9,959 nucleotides of DNA from an uncultured Eubacteriales bacterium (GTDB lineage Bacteria > Bacillota > Clostridia > Lachnospirales > Bianqueaceae): the NCBI GenBank assembly GCA_902493345.1, contig CABUPM010000082.1, forward strand, positions 1 to 9,959. The letters are read 5' to 3'. A program made the position numbers and the translations under genes. How positions within the stretch are numbered: position 1 is the stretch's first letter; each line of letters begins with the position of its first letter. The notes below the pieces were generated by a model that made no database searches, was not told where the DNA came from, and saw only the letters and a list, made by a program, of their open reading frames with translations. Of the stretch, positions 1 through 6,595 are shown in pieces.

Positions 1-770
1 GGATACTTCTGCTGTGCTTCGCGTGTCAGGCTGCTGCCCGGCGCGAAGTCCCACAGTTCCGCCAGAACTGTCTCATACTCTCCCAGCAGATCTCCGACCG
101 TCTCCACGGTATTCTCGCTCATCCTCGTATACTGCCCGCACAGCTTGGCAAGGGCGTACATATACTGCTGACGCTGCTTCTCCCACGCCTCCTGATCCAG
201 CCTGGCTTCTTCCTGTGCGCATTGCTGAATCAGCTCTGCGGCCATCGCGTAATATTCCGGAGCGTCTTCCGAGATCATCTCGGCGCTCTCTCTGGCCAGA
301 CGGTACTGTCCCTCGTCAAACCATCCCTGCGCCTCCTCGTAGAGGCTCCGCGCCCGAAGCTGTGTGTCCAGCACTTTTTTCTTACGGGTTATCTTCAGGA
401 TCTCTGTCTCATCCAGGACTCCGCAGCTTTGCAGGAACTGCATTCTGGCATCCGCTTCCGTATGCGAAAGCTCTCCTGAGGCATACTGCCGCAGGCTCTC
501 CTGTGCCCATTGATATAGATTCTGCGCCAACTCCTGCTGCTCCTGCGCGCCCGAACTCTCCCACAGCTGCTGAAGCTCCTGCGCACTCTTCTCATCCGGC
601 TCTGCCAGAAGCTCCGTAAGCGTTGGCAGTTCCGTCGGTGTCTCCTCCTTCGGATGCCGCAGGAAAAAGCCGAAAAAAACAGCACAGACAAGAATTGCTG
701 TGCCTATCAGAAGCCACATCCGCGTTCTTGGGTTCTGTTTCAGTATACCTGTCGTTTTCAAAAATGTCAA
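1..770 (-). CDS. Membrane-anchored helical protein of unknown function (3' end cut off by window edge)
   Basis: I do not recognise a family. On the minus strand one frame stays open from 770 to the window edge with no stop, giving about 256 residues, so the C-terminus is missing. The predicted protein has a short basic N-tail (KQNPRTR), one hydrophobic segment at about residues 18-37 (MWLLIGTAILVCAVFFGFFL) and then a long soluble part rich in Glu, Gln, Ala and Leu that looks almost wholly helical, perhaps TPR-like or coiled coil. This suggests a signal-anchored protein with an extracytoplasmic domain. The favoured start is TTG at 770, nine bases after AAGGGAG (780-786). The hydrolase gene upstream also uses TTG. 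ATG at 719 is the alternative, but it has no Shine-Dalgarno and would remove the basic tail. The charge pattern and lack of stops argue that this frame is coding, while the overlapping opposite-strand frame is rich in Pro, Ser and Arg and is probably a shadow. Confidence 0.75.
   Translation of the reverse strand, partial: MTFLKTTGILKQNPRTRMWLLIGTAILVCAVFFGFFLRHPKEETPTELPTLTELLAEPDEKSAQELQQLWESSGAQEQQELAQNLYQWAQESLRQYASGELSHTEADARMQFLQSCGVLDETEILKITRKKKVLDTQLRARSLYEEAQGWFDEGQYRLARESAEMISEDAPEYYAMAAELIQQCAQEEARLDQEAWEKQRQQYMYALAKLCGQYTRMSENTVETVGDLLGEYETVLAELWDFAPGSSLTREAQQKY
742..770 (-). promoter_or_regulatory. Near-consensus sigma-A promoter at the start of the left-edge gene
   Basis: On the minus strand TTGACA (770-765) is followed by a 17-base spacer and TATACT (747-742). 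This matches the housekeeping consensus at 11 of 12 positions with optimal spacing. Transcription would begin near 735. That is downstream of the likely TTG start, because the -35 box contains that TTG codon, and about 16 bases upstream of ATG 719, which has no visible Shine-Dalgarno. Either the promoter is real and the protein starts later, or the match is fortuitous and lies within coding sequence. Confidence 0.5.
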
Positions 771-779
771 GTGTTCTGT

Positions 780-808
780 CTCCCTTCTCTGATACCATCT
801 CCTCTCCT
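780..808 (-). promoter_or_regulatory. Two Shine-Dalgarno sequences upstream of the left-edge gene
   Basis: Reading the minus strand, AGGAGAGGAG (808-799) directly precedes an ATG at 798, and AAGGGAG (786-780) lies nine bases before TTG 770. The two starts are in different frames. ATG 798 opens a 68-codon frame whose first dozen or so residues look like a plausible N-terminus but whose later part looks like shadow coding. TTG 770 is in the long open frame. Both sites lie upstream of the promoter at 742-770, so they would be used only on transcripts entering from further upstream. Confidence 0.4.
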
Positions 809-821
809 AGTTTCCCTTAAA

Positions 822-837
822 TTCATAAATCTATGAA
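822..837. repeat. Short AT-rich palindrome TTCATA-AATC-TATGAA
   Basis: This is a perfect 6-bp inverted repeat around a 4-base spacer, lying between the hydrolase terminator and the Shine-Dalgarno sequences of the left-edge gene. It is too AT-rich and short to be a convincing terminator. It could be an operator half-site pair for a regulator of the left-edge gene, but nothing else supports that. Confidence 0.3.
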
Positions 838-850
838 AAAAACTTCCATT

Positions 851-891
851 GTTTTAAAATACAACAGGACCACAGGTACATCCTGCGGTCC
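851..891 (-). terminator. Hairpin terminator after the cell-wall hydrolase gene
   Basis: Starting eight bases after the hydrolase stop codon, the minus strand carries GGACCGCAGG, the loop ATGTA and CCTGTGGTCC. This is a 10-bp stem with one G-U wobble. It is followed by TGTTGTATTTT, a moderately T-rich tail. The tail is interrupted by G and A, so termination may be incomplete. On the plus strand the hairpin has no T run, so it should act only on minus-strand transcripts. Confidence 0.7.
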
Positions 892-898
892 GTGTCAT

Positions 899-3655
899 TT
901 AGGAATTGATTTTCTGTGCCAGTGCCTTCCAGGTCATCTGGCCTACATAGCCGTCCGCATCCAGTCCGTTGGCGCTCTGGAAACGGATCACGGCGCTGCG
1001 TGTACCGGAACCAAAGATCCCGTCCGCTGTGCCGCAGTTGTATCCCAGCTGATTCAGCCATTCCTGCAGCTGCTTAACATAGGTGCTGCTGGAGGAACCA
1101 TAAGAGATCACAGGATACCCGCTGACATCTACGGTCGGCTTCACCGGCGTATCCGGGGTATTCGGCGTATCTGTACCATTGTACAGCGCGTTCCAGGTCT
1201 TCTGGCCTACATAGCCGTCAGCGTCCAGTCCGTGATCATTCTGGAAACGAATCACGGCGCTGCGTGTGCCGGATCCAAAGAGGCCGTCCGCTGTACCGCA
1301 GTTGTAACCCAGCTTATTCAGCTGCTCCTGCAGCATCTTGACATAGGTACTGTTAGAAGCCCCGTAGGAAATCACAGGGTAGCCGCTGACATCCACCTTC
1401 GGATCTGTCGGCGTATCCGGAGTGTCCGGGGTATCGGGCTGATCCGGTGTGTCAGGCGTATCCGTACCGTTATACAGCGCGTCCCAGGTCTTCTGGCCCA
1501 CATAGCCGTCGGCATCCAGTCCGTGATCATTCTGGAAACGAATCACGGCGCTGCGTGTGCCGGAACCAAAGATACCATCCGCGCTGCCGCAGTTATATCC
1601 CAGCTTATTCAGCTGCTCCTGCAGCATCTTAACATAGGTGCTGTCTGCCGAACCATAGGAAATCACAGGATAACCGCTGACATCCACCTTCGGATCTGTC
1701 GGGGTATCCGGCTTGTCCGGTGTATCGGGCTGATCCGGGTTATCCGGATCCGGTTGGTCCGGTGTGTCAGGATCCGGCTTGTCCGGGTTATCCGGCGTTG
1801 TATTGTCATCATACAGCGCCTTCCAGGTGTTCTGTCCCACATAGCCGTCCGCTTCCAGTCCATGATCGCTCTGGAACTTTACAACAGCTTCATGCGTTCC
1901 CCATCCGAACATTCCGTCCGGCGTTCCGCAGTCATATCCCAACTCATTCAATCTCTCCTGGAGCTTACGGACATAATCACTCTTATCCGAGCCATAGGAC
2001 AGTACCGGATACTTGCTGATATCATCCGTCACATCCGGCTGCTCCTGTCCGGAATCCGGAATGCCGTCTCCGCCTGCCTGCTTTGTGATATGCAGAGAGT
2101 ATGCCTTGCTGTCGCCGTTGGTTGCCGTAACGGTAATCGTCAGCGTCGCGCTGTCGCCCGCGGGAACCGCCACACGGCCCACGCCGCTGACCGCTGCGTT
2201 GGCGTCATTGGTCTTGACTTCAATATCAAGCTCCTGAACCGAAGGATCCAGCTTCAGGCTGTAATCTGTGATATAGGCGTCGAAGCCCTTGGCTGTCTGT
2301 CCGTTGACGATGATAGCATCCAGCAGATCATTTCCGTTTACATCCAGAGAAGGCATTGCCGTCGGTGTCTCCGGCATGTTGTCATAGACCGGGATCTTGA
2401 AGGTCAGAGTCCCGTTCAGCATCTCTTTGGTATAGGCTGCCTTATAGGATACGGCCTCTGCCGAAGGAGCTTGTATGTTCGTCATGTACTGATGTATGTA
2501 ATATCCATTGCCGCCGTCAACCACATCGAACTTATGCAGATACATGGTATCCTGGCCGTACCGGATATAATCCTGCGCCAGATACTCCGCGCCGCCGGAA
2601 AGCGCCTTCAGCGGATCATTCCACGGACGCTGGTAGCTTCCCGATGCCGAAGCGTAGGCAAATCCATTATAGATCGCGCTGTAGCCGTTGGCTGTATAAG
2701 CTCCGATGTTGAAGAAATTATAGATTCCTTCAAAGCCCTTATAGGTACCGGAAGACAGTACAGAACCGGAAACGCCCTGCTCGGACAGAACCCGGGACGC
2801 GAGATAGAACGGGCTGACCTCACTTACCTCCGCCGCCTTCATAAGCGCCTGCGCATAGGTGTAATTCTTGCCGTCATATGCCGTAAAGCTCTTGCCGTCC
2901 ATGAAGGAGCCCTTGATGATATTCTCTACACCCTCGATCGTATGGGCATTCTCCTGATAGGAAAGCTGCTCAAACTGGAATACGCTCGTATGATCCAGGA
3001 AATTTCTCGGGTCGAGGAAATACGCTACGATCTCCTTGGATGCACAGATCCAGGATTCTCCGTCGTAACCCTTCCAGGAACGGGATACCGGATTGTAGGC
3101 TCCCTCAGCATAGGACTTCCAGGAATCCGCTACCGTATAATATACCAGATTCCGTCCCTGAAGAGACTCTGCCTCTACCGCCTTGTTCCAATCGAGCCCT
3201 GTATGCTGCGCCAGAAATACCCAGTTGGGATACTCCTCATGCAGGCTTCTGAGTCTGGCCTTATAGCTCTCCGGAAAGCCCTGCGCGTCCAACCGCGCTT
3301 CAAAATCCATATCATCCGGCGTGTCGATCGTCTCGCCGCCCTGGATATGAATATACTCTGAATGGACATAACCGGAAACACCGCTGTCCGAGAGAATCTG
3401 ATACCAGGCTACGCCGTCCGCGTCCATCTCTACGCCGAGGACTGTAACCATTTCACTGGGTCCCAGCCTTCCCGCCGTGGGATACGTTACCCCCGGGCCG
3501 CTGCGTACATTCAGATAGCTGTCCGACTCCACCCAGACCACTCCGCGGGTTGCCCCGGAGTCCTCGGTCTCCTCCGCCATGACGGCCGGTACAGACCCTA
3601 TAACCATCAGCATGGCAAGCAGCCATACTGTTATCTTTTGCAGTCTGTTCTTCAA
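899..3655 (-). CDS. Secreted modular cell-wall hydrolase (N-acetylglucosaminidase) with SH3b and four peptidoglycan-binding repeats
   Basis: This is a 918-residue exported peptidoglycan hydrolase. In order: a signal peptide (about 1-27, likely cut after AVMA); a bacterial SH3b domain (about 38-104, with LNVRSGPG); a glucosaminidase-type catalytic region (about 115-415); a cadherin-like beta-sandwich (about 434-527); and four PG_binding_1 repeats (about 548-616, 662-728, 758-825 and 847-913) joined by Pro-Asp-Thr linkers. The catalytic region carries ASRVLSEQG, FFNIGAY, SGSYQRPW and GQDTMYLHKFDV, typical of clostridial glucosaminidases related to LytD/AcmA. Glu292 is a candidate acid catalyst by motif position only. 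The enzyme is expected to cleave GlcNAc linkages in glycan strands outside the membrane. The start is TTG, eight bases after AAAGGAGG, and gives a good signal peptide. The gene has its own promoter and terminator, so it can be expressed apart from the upstream PBP. The exact cleavage specificity is inferred. Confidence 0.9.
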   Translation of the reverse strand: MKNRLQKITVWLLAMLMVIGSVPAVMAEETEDSGATRGVVWVESDSYLNVRSGPGVTYPTAGRLGPSEMVTVLGVEMDADGVAWYQILSDSGVSGYVHSEYIHIQGGETIDTPDDMDFEARLDAQGFPESYKARLRSLHEEYPNWVFLAQHTGLDWNKAVEAESLQGRNLVYYTVADSWKSYAEGAYNPVSRSWKGYDGESWICASKEIVAYFLDPRNFLDHTSVFQFEQLSYQENAHTIEGVENIIKGSFMDGKSFTAYDGKNYTYAQALMKAAEVSEVSPFYLASRVLSEQGVSGSVLSSGTYKGFEGIYNFFNIGAYTANGYSAIYNGFAYASASGSYQRPWNDPLKALSGGAEYLAQDYIRYGQDTMYLHKFDVVDGGNGYYIHQYMTNIQAPSAEAVSYKAAYTKEMLNGTLTFKIPVYDNMPETPTAMPSLDVNGNDLLDAIIVNGQTAKGFDAYITDYSLKLDPSVQELDIEVKTNDANAAVSGVGRVAVPAGDSATLTITVTATNGDSKAYSLHITKQAGGDGIPDSGQEQPDVTDDISKYPVLSYGSDKSDYVRKLQERLNELGYDCGTPDGMFGWGTHEAVVKFQSDHGLEADGYVGQNTWKALYDDNTTPDNPDKPDPDTPDQPDPDNPDQPDTPDKPDTPTDPKVDVSGYPVISYGSADSTYVKMLQEQLNKLGYNCGSADGIFGSGTRSAVIRFQNDHGLDADGYVGQKTWDALYNGTDTPDTPDQPDTPDTPDTPTDPKVDVSGYPVISYGASNSTYVKMLQEQLNKLGYNCGTADGLFGSGTRSAVIRFQNDHGLDADGYVGQKTWNALYNGTDTPNTPDTPVKPTVDVSGYPVISYGSSSSTYVKQLQEWLNQLGYNCGTADGIFGSGTRSAVIRFQSANGLDADGYVGQMTWKALAQKINS
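917..2014 (-). repeat. Four tandem peptidoglycan-binding repeats with Pro-Asp linkers
   Basis: Repeat units lie at about 1808-2014, 1472-1672, 1181-1384 and 917-1117. Each encodes YPV(I/L)SYG, then a helical segment, LGY(D/N)CG, DG-FG-GT, (V/I)(K/R)FQ and DGYVGQ-TW-AL. Units two and three differ at about six of 67 residues and share a 50-base exact run (1224-1273 and 1515-1564). Unit one is the most divergent. The linkers shorten from the first (1673-1807, multiple PDNPDKPD-like motifs) through the second (1385-1471) to the third (1118-1180). This points to duplication within the gene, with recent homogenisation of the middle units. Confidence 0.9.
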
Positions 3656-3662
3656 TCTGAAT

Positions 3663-3670
3663 CCTCCTTT
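3663..3670 (-). promoter_or_regulatory. Ribosome binding site that fixes the TTG start of the hydrolase
   Basis: AAAGGAGG on the minus strand lies eight bases before TTG at 3655-3653. No other start codon upstream has comparable support, and translation from this TTG gives a canonical signal peptide (MKNRLQKITVWLLAMLMVIG). It is direct evidence that this genome uses TTG starts. Confidence 0.85.
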
Positions 3671-3685
3671 CGTCTTACAAGCTCT

Positions 3686-3714
3686 ATCCTACCATTTTTG
3701 TTCTCTTATGTCAA
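3686..3714 (-). promoter_or_regulatory. Sigma-A promoter of the cell-wall hydrolase gene
   Basis: On the minus strand, a perfect -35 box TTGACA (3714-3709) is followed by 17 bases and TAGGAT (3691-3686), which matches the -10 consensus at four of six positions. It lies 31 bases upstream of the TTG start, leaving a short leader with the Shine-Dalgarno sequence. It sits in the 119-base gap after the PBP gene, where I see no strong terminator, so the hydrolase may get transcripts from both this promoter and read-through. Confidence 0.75.
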
Positions 3715-3740
3715 CCAAAAAATCGTTTTTCCGTAATGAT

Positions 3741-3757
3741 TGTAACTTTTTCGTAAT
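3741..3757 (+). promoter_or_regulatory. WalR-like direct repeat upstream of the hydrolase promoter
   Basis: The plus strand reads TGTAAC, five T, CGTAAT. The published WalR (YycF) box of Bacillus and Staphylococcus is TGTWAH-N5-TGTWAH. The first half matches fully and the second has one mismatch (C for T). A third related hexamer, CGTAAT, lies at 3732-3737, exactly 20 bases from the second half. The site lies about 27 bases upstream of the -35 box, a suitable place for an activator. WalR commonly controls cell-wall hydrolase genes, which fits the gene downstream. The region is AT-rich, so a chance match is possible. Confidence 0.4.
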
Positions 3758-3774
3758 AATTTACAAGGGATTTC

Positions 3775-5256
3775 TCAGTTGAGAAGCGTCCATAACACAT
3801 CCGTCGCGACCGAAGACGCATACAACCGACCACCGGACTGCTCTACCAAGACCGTAATCGCAATCGGGCCGCTCTCTTCCGGAACGACATACCCTGTGAA
3901 CCAGGAATGATCCACACCGGAAGCATTTTCCGCCGTACCGGTCTTGCCATAAGCCGGAATTCCCAGCCAGGACAGGTTCGTCGCCGTACCATACTCCGTC
4001 ACGCCCTCCATCAGGTCCTGAAGATACGCTGCCTCCTCTTCCGTAATCAGCTGTTCCGGCTTCTCCGGGAGGTACTGCTTCTTCACGGTTCCATCCTGAT
4101 TGAGCACCTTGTCCACCATCTCATACGCGTAGACCTTGCCCTGATTGGCAATGGCGCAGGTCAGGCGATTCAGCAGCAGGGGCGTCATCTCCGTCTCCCC
4201 CTGTCCGATGGCGGTCGCGGCGATCTCATCCTCGGTAGCGTCCTTGGTCAGGCCGTACTGCGATGTGCTGGATGGAAGGATAAAGTCCAGCTTCTTGCCG
4301 AAGCCGACGCTTTCCATTGTCCGGATCAGCTGCTGCGCGCCGATCCGATTGCCCAGTGTCGCGAAGAACGTATTGCAGGAATACGCAAAGGCATCCTGAA
4401 TATCCAGCTCTCCATGCACCGACCCGCCAATGCAGGCCAGATCATAATTATTAAAGTACTCGACTCCGCTGCAGGTATAGTGGTAATCCGTCGTATAGTT
4501 CTGAGACCGGTACCATGCCAGACTCGTGATCATCTTAAAGGTCGAGCCCGGCGGATACAAGCCCTGCGCCGCACGGTCAAAGAAGGGATTGTTCTCATCC
4601 TCCATCAGAACATCCCATTCCTCCATCACGGTATTGGGATCATAATACGGCTTGCTGACCAAAGCGATCAAACGCCCTGTATCAGCTTCTGTCACGATGA
4701 CAACACCATTGAAGTCGCCCAGGCGGTCATACGCGTACTGCGAGAGTTCTCCGTCAATTGTCGTCACTACGTCACAGCCGGGAATCGTCTTATCCAGGAT
4801 CCAGTAATTGATCATATCAGTAAAGGAACCGGCCGACAGCAAATAGGAATTCATCTTGAGCTCCAGGCCGCTCTTGGACTGATCCGAATATCCGGTCACC
4901 AACCCCAGCGCGCTTCCATAAGGATAGGTTCTGTAATAGCTTCCGTCCTCCGCCTGCACCGCCTGCGCCAGCGCCTTACCGTTCCGATCCAATATGGAGC
5001 CTCGGATATAGCGAGACTCTGTCGCACGCAGTCTTGGATTATACGCATTGGCAGAGATCGTAACACTATCCAGCACGATGATCTTAAGGAGCCAGAGCGC
5101 CAGCAGGATAAAGCATGCGATAAAGCTGCTCTTCAGTACCTTTTCAGACTTTTTATAACGTGAAGTATAGATCTTGGGCTGATCAGAATCCGGGTTCATC
5201 GAATCGGAAGGCACCGACGGCGGCCGCTTTTTCTTCTTCTCGTTTTCTTTCTTCAT
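3775..5256 (-). CDS. Short class B penicillin-binding protein (peptidoglycan transpeptidase)
   Basis: This 493-residue D,D-transpeptidase crosslinks peptidoglycan stem peptides outside the membrane. A basic cytoplasmic tail (MKKENEKKKK) precedes one membrane segment (about 42-63). A class B pedestal motif follows (RGSILDRNG, about 85-93), then the transpeptidase domain. All three active-site motifs are present: STFK at 238-241 with the acylated Ser238, SCN at 293-295, and KTGT at 438-441. At 493 residues it is much shorter than PBP2 or PBP3 of Escherichia coli and resembles the PbpA proteins paired with RodA in Actinobacteria; the pedestal is reduced. The reading frame is open 32 codons further upstream (to 5352), but that extension is Cys/Ser-rich and implausible. 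ATG 5256 has AGGAG at 5268-5272, 11 bases away. It begins 74 bases inside the SEDS gene, so translation is probably coupled and the two proteins are likely partners. Whether the pair serves elongation, division or sporulation cannot be told from sequence. Confidence 0.92.
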   Translation of the reverse strand: MKKENEKKKKRPPSVPSDSMNPDSDQPKIYTSRYKKSEKVLKSSFIACFILLALWLLKIIVLDSVTISANAYNPRLRATESRYIRGSILDRNGKALAQAVQAEDGSYYRTYPYGSALGLVTGYSDQSKSGLELKMNSYLLSAGSFTDMINYWILDKTIPGCDVVTTIDGELSQYAYDRLGDFNGVVIVTEADTGRLIALVSKPYYDPNTVMEEWDVLMEDENNPFFDRAAQGLYPPGSTFKMITSLAWYRSQNYTTDYHYTCSGVEYFNNYDLACIGGSVHGELDIQDAFAYSCNTFFATLGNRIGAQQLIRTMESVGFGKKLDFILPSSTSQYGLTKDATEDEIAATAIGQGETEMTPLLLNRLTCAIANQGKVYAYEMVDKVLNQDGTVKKQYLPEKPEQLITEEEAAYLQDLMEGVTEYGTATNLSWLGIPAYGKTGTAENASGVDHSWFTGYVVPEESGPIAITVLVEQSGGRLYASSVATDVLWTLLN

Positions 5257-6595
5257 ATTCTCTAACTCTCCTCTCGGTCTGACTCCGGCTGCGGAACAAT
5301 TCCTGCACGATTCCCATGATGATAAACATGGACAGCAGCGAAGTTCCTCCATAGCTGATAAACGGCAGCGTAACGCCCGTCAGGGGCAGCATCTTGATTA
5401 CGCCTCCGATGATCAGAATCGTCTGAATTCCGGTGATAATACTGCAGGCCATCGCTATATTTCTCCGCAGACGGTTCTCATAACGGCTTACCAGATTAAA
5501 CATCATCAGTGACATGAGCAGATAGATCATCACCGTCAGCGCTCCGAAGATACTGCCGAACTCTTCGCAGATTCCCGCGAAGATCATATCCGTCCAGCCC
5601 TCCGGGATGTAATAGGGCATCCCCTGATAGAGTCCGGTTCCAAAGAACTTTCCTCCGACAATGGCAAAAAGCGACTGCGCGATCTGATACCCGCCGCTGT
5701 CGATGTCGGACCATGGATCCAGCCAGATATCCACCCGGGTCCGAACATGTCCCACCAACCGATACGCCAGAAAACCGCACACAAGAACTCCCAGCACACC
5801 ACCGACCAGAATCCATCCTCTCTGCGTATAATCATACGTCATGAGCAGGAACATGCTGCAGAAAATCAGAATCATACCCAGATCGTTCTGCATCAGCAGC
5901 ACCAGAGACAAGGCTCCGACGATCGCGCCTCCGATCAGAATCGAGCTGATCTTGTTCTTGCGGATGTAAAGTACGGACAGCAAAAACACCAGAACCGGCT
6001 TAATCAGCTCCGACGGCTGGAAGGTGATCCCGTAGATATCCACCCAGTTCAGGGAGCCGTTCTCCGGAGATGGGAAAATAAACGGCAGCACAACCAAGCC
6101 CAGCGCCGCCAGCGACCAGACCCACCACGGAATCTGGTATACCCATCGGCAGCGCAGGATCAGCATTACCACATTGATTACTACAACCGACACGACAATC
6201 CACCAGATCTGCCGGATACAACTCTCCGGCCGGATTCTCCACAGCATGACGATCCCTACGCTCAGCAGGAAAATAATACTGTTGGTTAAGATTTTATTGC
6301 TGCCCTTATGCAGGGTGTTCATCGTAATGGACAGCACAAGAAAGGCTGCCCACGCGATTGCGAACATCCTCAAGAATTCGATGGTCCGGCCGCCGCCCAG
6401 TTCGTTAAAAAAGATCAGGACAGCTGACTCCAGATTGAACAGCAGGATCACCACTCTCTGGTAGGCACAGAAATCCCCGAAGGCTCTGCGCGTGATCTTT
6501 TTATTCAAAACCGCATACAGACCGCTGATGGCAAAGACCGCCACCAACAGCACATTGACATATTTGGAGACCTCTGTAAAAAATCCAAGCATCAT
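5183..6595 (-). CDS. SEDS-family peptidoglycan glycosyltransferase (FtsW/RodA/SpoVE type)
   Basis: This 470-residue polytopic membrane protein polymerises lipid II into glycan strands. About a dozen hydrophobic segments are visible, including two or so N-terminal ones (about 13-30 and 48-63) beyond the usual ten-helix core. SEDS hallmarks include SLNWVDIYGITFQPSELIKP (about 181-200), QNDLG (236-240), the large extracellular loop with DPWSD and GYQIAQSLFAI, EGWTDMIFAGICEEFG (332-347), and TGVTLPFISYGGTSL (406-420). Asp336 aligns with the essential aspartate of the HTDFIF motif in E. coli RodA and FtsW; here His is Trp. The C-tail is charged (RRVREYEERKREEEK), cytoplasmic and overlaps the PBP start. 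The first ATG (6595) overlaps the upstream stop as ATGA. A second ATG at 6592 is better spaced from the Shine-Dalgarno AAGGGGGTGG (6597-6606), so the protein may start one residue later. The next gene is its cognate class B PBP. FtsW versus RodA cannot be decided here. Confidence 0.93.
   Translation of the reverse strand: MMLGFFTEVSKYVNVLLVAVFAISGLYAVLNKKITRRAFGDFCAYQRVVILLFNLESAVLIFFNELGGGRTIEFLRMFAIAWAAFLVLSITMNTLHKGSNKILTNSIIFLLSVGIVMLWRIRPESCIRQIWWIVVSVVVINVVMLILRCRWVYQIPWWVWSLAALGLVVLPFIFPSPENGSLNWVDIYGITFQPSELIKPVLVFLLSVLYIRKNKISSILIGGAIVGALSLVLLMQNDLGMILIFCSMFLLMTYDYTQRGWILVGGVLGVLVCGFLAYRLVGHVRTRVDIWLDPWSDIDSGGYQIAQSLFAIVGGKFFGTGLYQGMPYYIPEGWTDMIFAGICEEFGSIFGALTVMIYLLMSLMMFNLVSRYENRLRRNIAMACSIITGIQTILIIGGVIKMLPLTGVTLPFISYGGTSLLSMFIIMGIVQELFRSRSQTERRVREYEERKREEEKAAAVGAFRFDEPGF

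Noticed and set aside
14..619. An open frame of 201 codons on the plus strand at the left edge.
   Set aside because: It is Pro/Ser/Arg-rich, as expected of a shadow. The minus-strand frame here has a basic tail, a membrane segment and a coherent helical composition.
592..798. A 68-codon minus-strand frame beginning MVSEKGD with a good Shine-Dalgarno.
   Set aside because: Not listed as a gene because after about 30 codons it runs as an out-of-frame shadow over the long open frame. It is kept as part of the finding on conflicting start signals.
917..2014. Regular repeats that might suggest a CRISPR array or other non-coding repeat.
   Set aside because: The units are about 200 bases, in frame, and encode peptidoglycan-binding domains joined by Pro-Asp linkers, which fully explains the periodicity.
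833..3361. An open frame of 842 codons on the plus strand, opposite the hydrolase gene.
   Set aside because: It lies wholly antisense to a gene with a signal peptide, known domains, promoter, Shine-Dalgarno and terminator. Its apparent internal repeats mirror the peptidoglycan-binding repeats, its composition is rich in Arg, Ile and Cys, and it shows no recognisable domain.
3715..3774. Inverted TTGTAA...TTACAA in the gap after the PBP gene, as a possible terminator.
   Set aside because: The arms are six bases, AT-rich and separated by 15 bases, with no following T run tied to a stable stem. The direct-repeat reading as a regulator site is more convincing.
3907..5163. An open frame of 418 codons on the plus strand, opposite the PBP gene.
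   Set aside because: The opposite strand has all three PBP motifs in order; this frame is Arg/His/Ile-rich with no domain or Shine-Dalgarno and is a shadow.
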